A stretch of DNA of 48,579 nt from an uncultured Legionellales bacterium (GCA_913046215.1 CAJWRJ010000011.1:1-48579); one strand, 5' to 3'. Shown: positions 20,870 to 29,968, counted from the first letter of the stretch. Notes: generated from the sequence alone by a model not told the origin. Numbers and translations: made by a program.

Positions 20870-21797
20870 AGTGTTAAGAGTTTTAGAAAAGATATTTAAA
20901 AAGAGCGGGTATACAATAAAAAAGCACCCCAAGTATAATTTATTACCATTGAAGGATTATCAAAACAATCCTTTGCTCAAAAACGTATACGATAGTTTTG
21001 ACAATAGAGAGCAAACTGTCTCATACGATGATATTTCCATGCTAAATATTTGCTTAAGAACATGTATAAATAAAAATCGTGCAGGGCAAAGCTACAATGA
21101 ACTTACAGGCGTTGCTGTGGAGGAACATCTTTTAAAATGCATACAATCCTTATTTATTTCAATAAATGAAGCAATAAAGAATAATAAAAAAATCAAATTA
21201 GTCGTTTTTGATGATCGTTCCGATAGTTCCTCATTGGAAAAGATAAATAACTTGTTGAATGATCTAGAGTGCGAGTATGAAATATTAACAACAAAAAATA
21301 CTGGCCAAGGTAATTCGCTTTATGAGCATTTCAGTTTTTCTCGAGATAAAAACAGTTTGTTTTATTTTTGCGAAGATGATTACTTGCATATACCAAACGC
21401 CATACATGAAATGATAAACTTTTATAGAGATATATATGAAGAAACATCTACACATTTATTAATCCATCCTCAGGAGCATGAACTTATTTACTCACAAATT
21501 AATTATCCATCCTATATTCTAGAAGGAAAAAAGCGAAGATGGCGAACAATTAGCCATGCTACACATACATTCTTTACTCACTCATCAATTGTAGATAAGT
21601 ACTGGTCATATTTTGATGACACAAAATATGTGGGTAATAAAAAGAAACGACATTTAGGGTCAGAAAAAAAGACAACGAATAAGCTTTTTAATCATATTCC
21701 TGGTTTTTCGCCAATACCAGCAGTGGCTGTTCATCTCCAATCAAAGGAAAGCCTACCACCATTTTTTGACTGGAAAAAAGTTTGGGATAGCTTTTAA
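20862..21797 (+). CDS. Putative GT-A type glycosyltransferase, poorly classified
   Basis: A 311-residue soluble protein. IKLVVFDDRSDSSSLEKI (about residues 110-127) followed by a TGQGNSLYEHF block and LFYFCEDDYLH resembles the nucleotide-binding and DXD-type metal sites of family 2 glycosyltransferases. However, the roughly 100-residue N-terminus and the C-terminal region (from THLLIHPQEHELIY on) are not ones I recognise. No membrane helix is evident. It overlaps the upstream GT9 gene by 8 bp, so it is probably co-expressed with it. A role in LPS or capsule sugar transfer is inferred from neighbours. Confidence 0.6.
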   Translation: MNEVLRVLEKIFKKSGYTIKKHPKYNLLPLKDYQNNPLLKNVYDSFDNREQTVSYDDISMLNICLRTCINKNRAGQSYNELTGVAVEEHLLKCIQSLFISINEAIKNNKKIKLVVFDDRSDSSSLEKINNLLNDLECEYEILTTKNTGQGNSLYEHFSFSRDKNSLFYFCEDDYLHIPNAIHEMINFYRDIYEETSTHLLIHPQEHELIYSQINYPSYILEGKKRRWRTISHATHTFFTHSSIVDKYWSYFDDTKYVGNKKKRHLGSEKKTTNKLFNHIPGFSPIPAVAVHLQSKESLPPFFDWKKVWDSF

Positions 21798-21805
21798 AAA
21801 AGCTA
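21788..21805. terminator. Weak hairpin at convergent gene ends
   Basis: TAGCTTTTAAAAAAGCTA is an 8-bp inverted repeat around two bases. It spans the stop codon of the plus-strand gene and faces the end of the minus-strand glycan operon. A-T rich arms make it a weak candidate for a bidirectional terminator. Confidence 0.25.
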
Positions 21806-21835
21806 CTATTGATTATCTAATTGTTAATTCAGAAG

Positions 21836-22885
21836 TTAAAATGATTTTATTACATTGTATACTTTTGTTGGGGATATATTGGCAATACTATCATTGTCTT
21901 CAATTACAATAGCTTTTTTATTATTAGGGTACCACTTAGGCGAGAGTTCTTTAGTTGAAAATAACCCTATTACAATAGTTCCGGCTGCGTCACAAAGGTG
22001 CATTGCTCCCGTATCGTTGCTTATTGCTATTTGTGAATTTTTAAAAACAAAAAACAATTCAGAAATTGAAAATTTATTACAGAAGTTATAGCTATTTTTA
22101 GTTCGTGATTTTATATACTTGGCTTCTTCTATCTCTGAAGGACCCCCTATTATTATGATCTCATAATCTTCGCCTATTAAATTAGCGAGATTTACCCAGT
22201 TTTTTAATGGCCATTTTTTTATTTTTAGTTTCCCGCCGATTATAAAGACCGCCACCTTTCGTTTTAGAAGGTCTATTACAGTTTTTTCATGAGGTATTTT
22301 TATTTCTATTGGGTAAGATGTTTTACCCATTAAACCCTCAGTTTTTAAATTATTTAGCAATCTTTGGGTTTCTGTAGGAATAGTTAAGTATTTTTTTTGT
22401 GTTTTTATAAAAGATTTTATTCTTCCGCTATCCCAGCCAAATGCTGATTTAATGCCGATAAAAAAACGAACAATAATCATATTTCTTAGTGATTTGTATA
22501 AACCAAGGTTTTGAGGTAGCTGAATGAAAAGATCATATTTATTTTTTTTAAGATTAGTGAGAGTTATAAATCTATTTTTTTTATTTTTGACAAGTATATT
22601 ATTTACTAGATTATCTTTGAGCTCTATATCAGAAAATGTAATTCCATGATCCGAAAAAGTTAATAAGTCTATTTGAGCTGATGGAAAATTTTGACGAATT
22701 ACTGATATAGATGGTATTGCTACAATAGAGTCACCAAAAGCACCATCACGATTTATTAAAATTTTTGTAGATTTTTTATAATCATGTTTTTTGAAGATAA
22801 TATGTCGAATTATTTTAATAAACATTAAGCGATAAAATACAAGAAACTTTACATAAAAAATCTTAATTTTATCTGTGCCAATCAT
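21836..22885 (-). CDS. Glycosyltransferase family 9 (heptosyltransferase-like)
   Basis: A second GT9 enzyme. The N-terminal strand ILINRDGAFGDSIVAIPS begins only at about residue 42; the roughly 40-residue extension before it is rich in Ile, Phe, Tyr and Lys and may bind the membrane. VAVFIIGGKLKIKKWPLKNW is the central block, and AISNDTGAMHLCDAAGTIVI the nucleotide-sugar site. Length is 349. Its start overlaps the preceding gene (22882) by 4 bp. It is the last gene of the minus-strand glycan operon. Specific donor and acceptor cannot be told from sequence alone. Confidence 0.85.
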   Translation of the reverse strand: MIGTDKIKIFYVKFLVFYRLMFIKIIRHIIFKKHDYKKSTKILINRDGAFGDSIVAIPSISVIRQNFPSAQIDLLTFSDHGITFSDIELKDNLVNNILVKNKKNRFITLTNLKKNKYDLFIQLPQNLGLYKSLRNMIIVRFFIGIKSAFGWDSGRIKSFIKTQKKYLTIPTETQRLLNNLKTEGLMGKTSYPIEIKIPHEKTVIDLLKRKVAVFIIGGKLKIKKWPLKNWVNLANLIGEDYEIIIIGGPSEIEEAKYIKSRTKNSYNFCNKFSISELFFVFKNSQIAISNDTGAMHLCDAAGTIVIGLFSTKELSPKWYPNNKKAIVIEDNDSIANISPTKVYNVIKSF

Positions 22886-23838
22886 ATTAAATTTTGTTTT
22901 TTTATTTTACTAATAACGTCATCCACAGTCACCTTAGAAATATTTTTTGGTTTAAATTCATCGTCGTTATTTGGCATATTATCAGGATAAATAACATTTT
23001 GAATTTGTCCAAGCGCGTGCGTTCTTCTTGGGTATGTTGGTCCAAAAATTCCAAACACAGGAATTTTTGAACAGGATAGAATATGCATTGGTGCCGAATC
23101 ATTAGTTACAGCGAACTTAGATCTTCTGCCTAATTCAGCAAGACTCAGAACATCAAAATCACCAGTAGCATTTATACCAGAAGATTTTGTTAGGTGCGTG
23201 TTTAATTCATAATCATCAGGTCCTCCCACCCAAACAATTTCAAAATAATTTTTAAGAATCAGCGCAAGCTCCTTAAAGTAAGGCCACCTTTTTTGTAAAT
23301 GTTTATTGCTTGATCCAGCATGCATTATTATAAAATCTGTTTGTGCTAACTTTTTTTCTTTTAACCAACGAGTAATTGTACTAATAGTATTTGGTGGAGA
23401 AGGTAATAATGGCACAGGTTGTGCCGGTGCAATACCAGCAGAGATAATAATTTGATTCAATCTTTCAAATGAATGGCACTCCCCTCTATATTTCTTGTCG
23501 GGGTGTGCTGTATATGGGAATCTTGGATGATTACCAGCACAAAAAGGAACGCCTGACAGCGCACAATATAATGTGCTTCTGTCATTGGATTGCAAGTCAT
23601 ATATTTTTTTGAATCCACACTTTCTAATCCACAAAATAGTTCTAACTAAATTAAAAAAGCCATGTCTTTTGATAGGAACAACCTTCAGGCTCTTTATAGT
23701 ATTAAAAATATTTGTAAATGACGGAGTTGTGAGAAGATAGACCTCATCTTTCTTATGATGCGCTATAATTTTATTAACAACTGATGTTGAAATAATAATA
23801 TCGCCAAGGGCGCCTAATTTTATTATTAAAATTTTCAA
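22882..23838 (-). CDS. ADP-heptose:LPS heptosyltransferase-like (GT9)
   Basis: The most typical GT9 protein of the three. MKILIIKLGALGDIIISTSV opens the first Rossmann domain, IIMHAGSSNKHLQKRWP the second, and VTNDSAPMHILSCSKIPVFG forms the ADP-sugar site. KRWP near residue 185 corresponds to the conserved lysine region of WaaC/WaaF proteins. At 318 residues it has the family length. It overlaps the O-antigen ligase gene by 4 bp and the next GT9 gene by 4 bp, so all three are coupled. WaaC, WaaF or WaaQ-like specificity is not resolvable. Confidence 0.87.
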   Translation of the reverse strand: MKILIIKLGALGDIIISTSVVNKIIAHHKKDEVYLLTTPSFTNIFNTIKSLKVVPIKRHGFFNLVRTILWIRKCGFKKIYDLQSNDRSTLYCALSGVPFCAGNHPRFPYTAHPDKKYRGECHSFERLNQIIISAGIAPAQPVPLLPSPPNTISTITRWLKEKKLAQTDFIIMHAGSSNKHLQKRWPYFKELALILKNYFEIVWVGGPDDYELNTHLTKSSGINATGDFDVLSLAELGRRSKFAVTNDSAPMHILSCSKIPVFGIFGPTYPRRTHALGQIQNVIYPDNMPNNDDEFKPKNISKVTVDDVISKIKKQNLI

Positions 23839-25115
23839 GCGACCTTCTTAGTTATATTATTATAATTATTTAGTAATGCCGCTTTTGCATAACATAGTGA
23901 TATTAGTAACCATATAACACTTGCCCAAACCGATCCGTAAAAAGCCATGTGAGCATTTAGTGGAAATACAGCAACAAGAACAGGAATTAAATAAGGGACT
24001 AAATATTTTTTTGTTCGACGTTTAAATATGAATATACAGAGGTATGTTATAAAGAATATATAGCCTATAAATCCGACCACCCCAGTTTCACATAATATTT
24101 CAAGTCCAAGCAAGTGTGGTTGAGTCGGCGGTAGTTTTGTTTCAACAAAAATATCACCAGGTTTAGCATACTCATCATAAATATGACGAAAACCTCTTGG
24201 GCCTATTCCAATAGCACTATTATCTTTGAATATTGAATAAGCTGTATCCCAAATAGATAGTCTAAGAGCGGTTGCATCATTAAAAGCTTTATAGTCGCCA
24301 CTAAATATACCCTGAGTAACATTCACTCTAGTTTTTAATGGCTGATGAGAATTAAGCATTACACCAAATATTAAGCTAAGGAGTACCGTAATTATGCATA
24401 TATATTTTGTGAATAATTTTTTGTCTTTAAAATAAATGAGTCCATATGCCAAAAAAGACAAAGATGTTAGAACTAGCATAACCCATGCTGCCCGACGTCC
24501 GCTTATCAAGACAACAAAAAATAATGGTATGACACTTAATATCAGGTATTTTTTTTGAATTAAATTATCGTAAATATATAAAAAAACAAAAGGAGATAGA
24601 ATTGCACAAATGTGTGCAATGGTATTTCTAGGATAAAACATACCCGTTATTTGTCCAGATTCCCATGGGTATCCAAAAATATCTTTTTTGAAAAAAAATT
24701 GAATAGCGCCGTCAATTGACCAAAATAGCACCATAAAAAAAATAATTTTTATAACAAAGTCTATTCTTTTTTGATCTTTTGCGATGAGAGTTATAATAAA
24801 TATTCCAGCAAATAAAAATCTCAAGTACGGAATGACAGTATGCAGAGAATGTTTTATATCAACAGCATTGAATAAAGATACGACTTGTGGCAACCAAATA
24901 CATAAGAAAATCAATGTAAAGCTTTTTATTGTGTTGTCGTTAAGCAGTAGTTTAGGACTGGAAATAACAATATAAATACCAACTAATGCCATTATGCCGA
25001 CAGGGTAATTATATAACGCTTTGCTTATAAAGCCGAAAAATGCCAAAGCAAGTATGATGCAGGGCCAATAATTATTTAGGTAATTTTTTAAATCATTATA
25101 AGTTTTTGAAATCAT
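23835..25115 (-). CDS. O-antigen ligase family protein
   Basis: Polytopic membrane protein of the Wzy/WaaL superfamily (PF04932), with about eleven to twelve hydrophobic segments in 426 residues. The large periplasmic loop includes GIGPRGFRHIYDEYAKPGD (about 300-318) and TQPHLLGLEILCETGVVGF, the conserved His block of the family. WaaL-type ligases join O-antigen to lipid A-core on the periplasmic side, whereas Wzy polymerases extend O-antigen. The single such gene surrounded by core-type transferases favours a ligase, but a polymerase cannot be excluded. SGRRAAWVML near residue 205 is another conserved element. Confidence 0.8.
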   Translation of the reverse strand: MISKTYNDLKNYLNNYWPCIILALAFFGFISKALYNYPVGIMALVGIYIVISSPKLLLNDNTIKSFTLIFLCIWLPQVVSLFNAVDIKHSLHTVIPYLRFLFAGIFIITLIAKDQKRIDFVIKIIFFMVLFWSIDGAIQFFFKKDIFGYPWESGQITGMFYPRNTIAHICAILSPFVFLYIYDNLIQKKYLILSVIPLFFVVLISGRRAAWVMLVLTSLSFLAYGLIYFKDKKLFTKYICIITVLLSLIFGVMLNSHQPLKTRVNVTQGIFSGDYKAFNDATALRLSIWDTAYSIFKDNSAIGIGPRGFRHIYDEYAKPGDIFVETKLPPTQPHLLGLEILCETGVVGFIGYIFFITYLCIFIFKRRTKKYLVPYLIPVLVAVFPLNAHMAFYGSVWASVIWLLISLCYAKAALLNNYNNITKKVA

Positions 25116-25141
25116 CGAAATTTATAAGGAGATTGTGCGAC

Positions 25142-26056
25142 TTAGTATTTGTATCTTTCAATAATAATATTTGTTAAGCCAAAAAGATAGCCAACACCAT
25201 TTGCAAGCCTTATAAGCCCTTTTTTTAAATCACTTTTATTTAAAAATAGCATTGCTGTTATTAAGCTAACTATGGCGCTTAGAAGCTTGCCAATCATTTT
25301 AGGCAAATATCTGCACCAAGCAGCAATCAAAGAATTATCTTTTCTATACCGCATTACAAGATTTATTCCGCCAGTAAAATGTCGATAAATAATATATTTA
25401 AGTTTTCTTCTATCTGACGTTATGGTCTCAAATATTATGGCATCATCGAGCCAGACAGATTTCATCCCGAGTTTTTTTGCCTTTGAAAAAAAGTCAAAAT
25501 CTTCGCCGCCCATAAAATCAAAATAACGATCAAATCTAAGGGAGCATGATTTGGCAAGCTCACTTTTGAATAACACATTGCCAGCTGCAATATTTCTTGG
25601 CGTAGCCCCTCTAGTATTTTTTTTATCACGCTCGAAAGATTTAGGAGCGGAAGTCTCGTAAGTAGCTATAACAGGGCCAGCAGCAATATCAACTTGGTAT
25701 TCTTCAATACCTTTCACCATATTCAAAAGCCAATTCTCATGTGCAAATTCATCATCATCAATAAATCCAATTAAATTAGCATCGTGAAGCATTGCCTTTT
25801 CTAAAAGACAATTTCTTGCAGATGAAATACCCCGTTCTGATTCAACATAATAAAAAAATTCAATATCATAATTATTTTTAAAACTATCGAAACTTACTTC
25901 TCCAGATTTATTTTTATCATTATCTACAACTATAACTATCGGCAAATAATTTTTTGGAACTTTAATTTTAGCAATTGAGGCTAGACAATTTTTTAACAAT
26001 GATTGTCGCATATACGTTGCTACACAAATAGCAACAATACTTTTATTTTTAATCAT
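25142..26056 (-). CDS. Glycosyltransferase family 2
   Basis: Inverting GT-A transferase. IVAICVATYMRQSLLKNCL at the N-terminus is the family 2 entry strand. VESERGISSARN (residues 71-82) and the metal-binding IDDDEFAHENW (DDD at 100-102) are clear. GGEDFDFFSKAKKLG near residue 183 supplies the catalytic-base region (ED). The C-terminus has a hydrophobic stretch (about 253-273) that probably anchors it to the membrane. It lies 4 bp after the GT4 gene. It probably builds an LPS outer-core or O-unit sugar. Confidence 0.85.
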   Translation of the reverse strand: MIKNKSIVAICVATYMRQSLLKNCLASIAKIKVPKNYLPIVIVVDNDKNKSGEVSFDSFKNNYDIEFFYYVESERGISSARNCLLEKAMLHDANLIGFIDDDEFAHENWLLNMVKGIEEYQVDIAAGPVIATYETSAPKSFERDKKNTRGATPRNIAAGNVLFKSELAKSCSLRFDRYFDFMGGEDFDFFSKAKKLGMKSVWLDDAIIFETITSDRRKLKYIIYRHFTGGINLVMRYRKDNSLIAAWCRYLPKMIGKLLSAIVSLITAMLFLNKSDLKKGLIRLANGVGYLFGLTNIIIERYKY

Positions 26057-26060
26057 AGTA

Positions 26061-27173
26061 TTATTTTCTTTTGTAGCACAGCGAGGCGTAAGTTTCTAAA
26101 GTTTTTTCTAACATTTCATTAAGTGAAAAACTATTATTTTTCTTAACATTAGGCATAGAGGCATAAAACTTTTTTATAAGCATCACAGTAGCATCTGTGT
26201 CTAGCGGCGCTACTTTACCTTCTGGAAAAATCTTAGCTAGTACTTCTGATGCACCTCCATGATCATACGCTATTACTGGCGTACCAATACTCAATGCTTC
26301 TAACGCCGTTCTACCAAAAGCTTCAGGGATGTTTGCTAGGGATAAAATTATATCCGATTTTGCCATTATTTCTTCTATATCATCTCTATGCCCAAGAAAT
26401 GTAAAATTATCTTTCATGCCAAGCCTGTCAATTGTATTTTGCAATTTATCAAGGTATCTTTTCTTTTTCACATTGATCCCACCAACGAATAACCCATGTA
26501 TATTAAGACCAGATTTTTTTAATTTCGCCACTATTTCAATAAAATCGTTTTGACCTTTCCATCGAGTTATTCGAGCAGGCAGCGTAATTAAAAATTTTTC
26601 ACTTGGCACACCGTCTCGATACCATTTTTCTGACCATTCTTGTGTGGGTTGTAGCCCATATGTAAAGATATTTCTGTCGACACCCCTATGAATAACAGTA
26701 ATATTTTCCTTTTTTACACCAGGGTAGTTTTCAATAATATAATTTTTTATATAGTTTGATATTGCAATAATACGATCACCTTTAGTCATTATTTTACTAT
26801 AAGAATTAACAGAATACGGACCATGTACTGTTGTTACGAAGCATGGTTTTGTTGGGCCCTGTATTTTTTTTAAAGCTAAGTGTGAAAGCCATGCAGGCAA
26901 TCGAGAACGTGCATGAACAATATCAACTTTATTTTCTATAAACACTTTGCGCAAAGTAGGAATCAACCTAAAAGAGAGCAAAGATTTTTTACCAACAGGT
27001 AATTCTATATGTTTGCTGCCCCCCGCAAGTAGTTCGGGAACTAAACGACCACTACCAGAAATTACAATGGAATTAAACCCCTCGCTAATTAACATGTTTG
27101 CAACTTCAACAGTACCGCGCTCCACACCGCCATAGTCTAGATTTGGTAAGATTTGTAATATAGTTCTTTTCAA
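26061..27173 (-). CDS. Glycosyltransferase family 4
   Basis: Retaining GT-B transferase of 370 residues. LQILPNLDYGGVERGTVEVA at the N-terminus is the acceptor-side glycine-rich loop. TLPARITRWKGQNDFIEI begins the C-terminal nucleotide-sugar domain, and EAFGRTALEALSIGTPVIAY carries the E-x7-E motif of the family. The VHARSRLPAWL block near residue 88 also fits. It lies 8 bp after the methyltransferase gene and 4 bp before the GT2 gene. The sugar transferred is unknown; a role in LPS/O-antigen is inferred. Confidence 0.88.
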   Translation of the reverse strand: MKRTILQILPNLDYGGVERGTVEVANMLISEGFNSIVISGSGRLVPELLAGGSKHIELPVGKKSLLSFRLIPTLRKVFIENKVDIVHARSRLPAWLSHLALKKIQGPTKPCFVTTVHGPYSVNSYSKIMTKGDRIIAISNYIKNYIIENYPGVKKENITVIHRGVDRNIFTYGLQPTQEWSEKWYRDGVPSEKFLITLPARITRWKGQNDFIEIVAKLKKSGLNIHGLFVGGINVKKKRYLDKLQNTIDRLGMKDNFTFLGHRDDIEEIMAKSDIILSLANIPEAFGRTALEALSIGTPVIAYDHGGASEVLAKIFPEGKVAPLDTDATVMLIKKFYASMPNVKKNNSFSLNEMLEKTLETYASLCYKRK

Positions 27174-27181
27174 TTTTTTAG

Positions 27182-27922
27182 TTATAATTTTTTTGATAAA
27201 AAAATTAGTCCCGGTTTTTTATTTTTATAAAATTTTATAATTTCAAAACCATATTTATTAAATAATTTCGTTACGGTTTTTTTTGTAAAATGTTGAACAT
27301 GTATAGGGGGACAAAGCACATCCCATTCTGTAATATTATTCGGAACTTTTGGATGCCCTAGGTCTGGAGTAGTAATATATAAATAACCATTCTTTTTAAC
27401 GAGGTTTTCAAGTACTCGCATGTAAAGATTTATATCACTTACATGTTCAATTAGTTCTGAGGAGTGAACAAAATCATATTGATTTTCTGAATCAAGTAAT
27501 TTTTTAAAATCTGCATTAAAATAATTAACACGCCCAAACCTTTTTTTTGCATAAGCAATAGCTTTTTTATTAATATCGACTCCACTTGATGATTTAGCAA
27601 TAAAGCTTAATGCGTAAGCAATAAAACCACCACCACAACCAAAATCCATACAATTTTTATTAATGGCGTACGGCAGGAATCTAGGCAATTTTATAAATGC
27701 ACGTCTGAGTCTAGAGCTTGCTTTTTTATAGCCATCTTTAGTTTTTGTATCCTCTTCCGTGTATATTTTATTTAATGTATTTTGATCTGGCATAGGATTC
27801 AAAAATAAAAAATCGCAATTTTTACAGGAATCAAAGCTATAGTTATTTTTTTGTAAAGCATAGTCTATTTCCCCATTAGAACAAATTGGGCATGAGATCA
27901 TCTTATTTTGATTGTATTTCAC
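27182..27922 (-). CDS. Zinc-ribbon class I SAM-dependent methyltransferase
   Basis: A 246-residue methyltransferase. Cysteines C11, C14, C33 and C36 (CPIC and CKNC) form an N-terminal zinc ribbon. DFGCGGGF (residues 93-100) is SAM motif I, and HSSELIEHVSDINLYM near 150 is a methyltransferase motif post-I region. The combination is common among methyltransferases in polysaccharide and lipid loci that act on sugars or on O-chain ends. The middle of the glycan operon, between the ELM1-like and GT4 genes, supports that role. The actual substrate is unknown. Confidence 0.8.
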   Translation of the reverse strand: MKYNQNKMISCPICSNGEIDYALQKNNYSFDSCKNCDFLFLNPMPDQNTLNKIYTEEDTKTKDGYKKASSRLRRAFIKLPRFLPYAINKNCMDFGCGGGFIAYALSFIAKSSSGVDINKKAIAYAKKRFGRVNYFNADFKKLLDSENQYDFVHSSELIEHVSDINLYMRVLENLVKKNGYLYITTPDLGHPKVPNNITEWDVLCPPIHVQHFTKKTVTKLFNKYGFEIIKFYKNKKPGLIFLSKKL

Positions 27923-27932
27923 AATTTTTAAT

Positions 27933-28835
27933 TTAAATTATCTTGTCTAAGATAATTTTTGCACATCGTCCTGCTTCGTCTAAGCATAGGTTATTGGCTG
28001 GCAATTTATTTTTCTTTTCCCATTTTATGAAAGGAACAACAATATTGTCAGAAATTAAACTATCAATCGAATTGTTAATTCTATTTTTCTTGCTTTTTCT
28101 TAAATCAAATAATCCTACTGATGCTCCTGATGTAAGCGATTCATATATCATGGATACACTATCTGGAGTTATCCAAATATTTTTTGCTAAAAATATAAGC
28201 TTTCTTACTTTCTTATTGGTATCGTTTTTATAATCTAATACATCAGCATTCTTATAGTGTAACTTTAAGATTTTTGACATTAAATCTTGTGGTGTGCGTG
28301 GCGAGTTAGAGATTGTCCAATTGATATCATTACATATTGTTACAACCGCATTAATCTGTTCAATAATTGATTCATTATCCCATCTATAATGTTTAGAGGG
28401 GCCGCCAATAAGTATTACTCCTAATTGTTCTTGTTTTTTTTCATTATATTTGAGTGTATTTATTGCTCCGTTAGATAGTATTATATTGTTATTTTTAGGC
28501 GGTGTGTCATGTTTAGGCACTATACATATATCAAAAAAGCTCAGTGGTAAGGTAGGCCGCATCAAAACTATAATTTTACCTTTTCGCACTTGTCTCGCAG
28601 ACAACATTGCTAAGTGTGTCTTGTGTCCCGCACCAATAATAAGATCTGGATTTGGTAAATCAGCACCATACGGGAATTTCTTTAGTATTAAATTTTTTAA
28701 ATAATCAAAAAATGAAATAACAGGAATATCGTATTGTTTACATTTTGTAAGGTTTGCAATTGCTTGGCATAATCCGGTGCTTTGAGAGTCATGACCAGAC
28801 CTCCCATCTGTTACACGCCAAATATTTAATATCAT
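27933..28835 (-). CDS. ELM1/GtrOC1-like putative nucleoside-diphosphate-sugar epimerase family protein
   Basis: A 300-residue protein of the family PF06258, named after plant mitochondrial fission protein ELM1. Typical blocks: WRVTDGRSGHDSQSTGLCQA at the N-terminus, PDLIIGAGHKTHLAML near residue 65, and ILIGGPSKHYRWD mid-protein. The C-terminal ITPDSVSMIYESLTSGASVG resembles the donor site of GT-B enzymes. Bacterial members often sit in LPS loci but have no settled activity. A glycosyltransferase-like function is my inference from this motif and the neighbours. It appears to be the first gene of the glycan operon after the 51-codon zinc-finger gene. Confidence 0.78.
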   Translation of the reverse strand: MILNIWRVTDGRSGHDSQSTGLCQAIANLTKCKQYDIPVISFFDYLKNLILKKFPYGADLPNPDLIIGAGHKTHLAMLSARQVRKGKIIVLMRPTLPLSFFDICIVPKHDTPPKNNNIILSNGAINTLKYNEKKQEQLGVILIGGPSKHYRWDNESIIEQINAVVTICNDINWTISNSPRTPQDLMSKILKLHYKNADVLDYKNDTNKKVRKLIFLAKNIWITPDSVSMIYESLTSGASVGLFDLRKSKKNRINNSIDSLISDNIVVPFIKWEKKNKLPANNLCLDEAGRCAKIILDKII

Positions 28836-28852
28836 CTTAATTTTAGAGTTTA

Positions 28853-29008
28853 CTAGTTTTCAAGTACGTACTCTGTTCCGCAATAAGGACACTTTATTTT
28901 TTTTACAGAATCTATCGGCAAATAAATTTTTGGATGTTGGTTCCAGAGATTTTCGCCTGGAAGCGGGCAGTGCAAGGGGAGTTGATTAGATTTTATGTTG
29001 ATTATCAT
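28853..29008 (-). CDS. Zinc-finger (zf-CHCC) domain protein, 51 aa
   Basis: A 51-codon frame begins MIINIKSNQLPLHCPLPGEN. HCPLPGENLWNQHPKIYLPI followed by KCPYCGTEYVLE matches the zf-CHCC pattern (PF10276): C14, H25, C40 and C43 are the metal ligands. This domain is also found in the NDUFS6 subunit of mitochondrial complex I. In gammaproteobacteria a gene of this type often lies next to ilvE, as here (36 bp after it). The cellular role of the bacterial protein is unknown. It lies 17 bp before the ELM1-like gene. Confidence 0.85.
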   Translation of the reverse strand: MIINIKSNQLPLHCPLPGENLWNQHPKIYLPIDSVKKIKCPYCGTEYVLEN

Positions 29009-29044
29009 TTGATTTTTATCAATTTTTTTTCATTAAAATTTTTT

Positions 29045-29968
29045 TTAAGGTATATAGTTCAGCCAGTTGTTATATTCATCTATTTTACCGCTTACGCAAT
29101 CAAAATACTGACTTTGTAATTTTTTCGTCAACGGCCCTCTTTTCCCATTACCAATAATACGATTATCAAGTTCACGAATGGGCGTAACCTCAGCCGCTGT
29201 TCCAGTAAAGAAAGCCTCATCTGCGATATATATTTCATCTCTAGTTATTCTTTTTTCTTTTAATACGATATTATTTATATCTGCAAATTTGATAATGGTG
29301 TCTCTTGTTATACCCTCAAGAGCAGAGGTTAAGTCTGGCGTGTATAGAACACCGTTACGCGCAATAAAAATATTTTCACCACTTCCCTCAGCAACATAAC
29401 CATCAACATCTAATAAAAGTGCCTCATCATACCCACCAGAAATAGCATCCTGTAAAGCAAGCATTGAATTCATATAATTTCCATTAGCTTTAGCTTTGCA
29501 CATTGTAATATTTACGTGGTGACGCGAAAAGGATGATGTTTTGACACGAATACCTTTCTCTAAGCCTTCAGAGCCTAAGTATGAACCCCAGGCCCATGCA
29601 GCAATCATGACATGTGTTTTTAAGTTGTCTGCTCTAAGCCCCATTCCTTCGGCACCATAAAAACACATGGGTCTAATATATGCTGTTTCTAAGCTATTTT
29701 TTTTAACAACTTCAGCGCATGCTTTTACTATTGTTTTTTTATCAAATGGCATTGGCATATTCAGTATATGTGCAGATGCGAACAATCTATCTATGTGATC
29801 ATCAAGCCGGAAAATACTAGTTCCTTTGTCTGTTTTATAAGCACGAATACCTTCAAATACGCCCATACCATAGTGTAGGGTATGAGTTAGGACATGTACT
29901 TTTGCCTCTTTCCATGGAACAAACTCTCCATCTAACCAAATTACGCCATTATTATTATTCATGTTCAT
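29045..29968 (-). CDS. ilvE: Branched-chain amino acid aminotransferase
   Basis: PLP-dependent class IV aminotransferase making leucine, isoleucine and valine from their keto acids. Of 307 residues, the PLP lysine is K160 in CKAKANGNYMNS and the phosphate-binding/Glu motif is EGSGENIF (194-201). GVFEGIRAY (37-45) is the substrate-side signature of IlvE. Length matches E. coli IlvE (309). There is no good ribosome-binding sequence before the ATG; M3 is an alternative start. It is divergent from the rhodanese gene across 146 bp. Confidence 0.96.
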   Translation of the reverse strand: MNMNNNNGVIWLDGEFVPWKEAKVHVLTHTLHYGMGVFEGIRAYKTDKGTSIFRLDDHIDRLFASAHILNMPMPFDKKTIVKACAEVVKKNSLETAYIRPMCFYGAEGMGLRADNLKTHVMIAAWAWGSYLGSEGLEKGIRVKTSSFSRHHVNITMCKAKANGNYMNSMLALQDAISGGYDEALLLDVDGYVAEGSGENIFIARNGVLYTPDLTSALEGITRDTIIKFADINNIVLKEKRITRDEIYIADEAFFTGTAAEVTPIRELDNRIIGNGKRGPLTKKLQSQYFDCVSGKIDEYNNWLNYIP

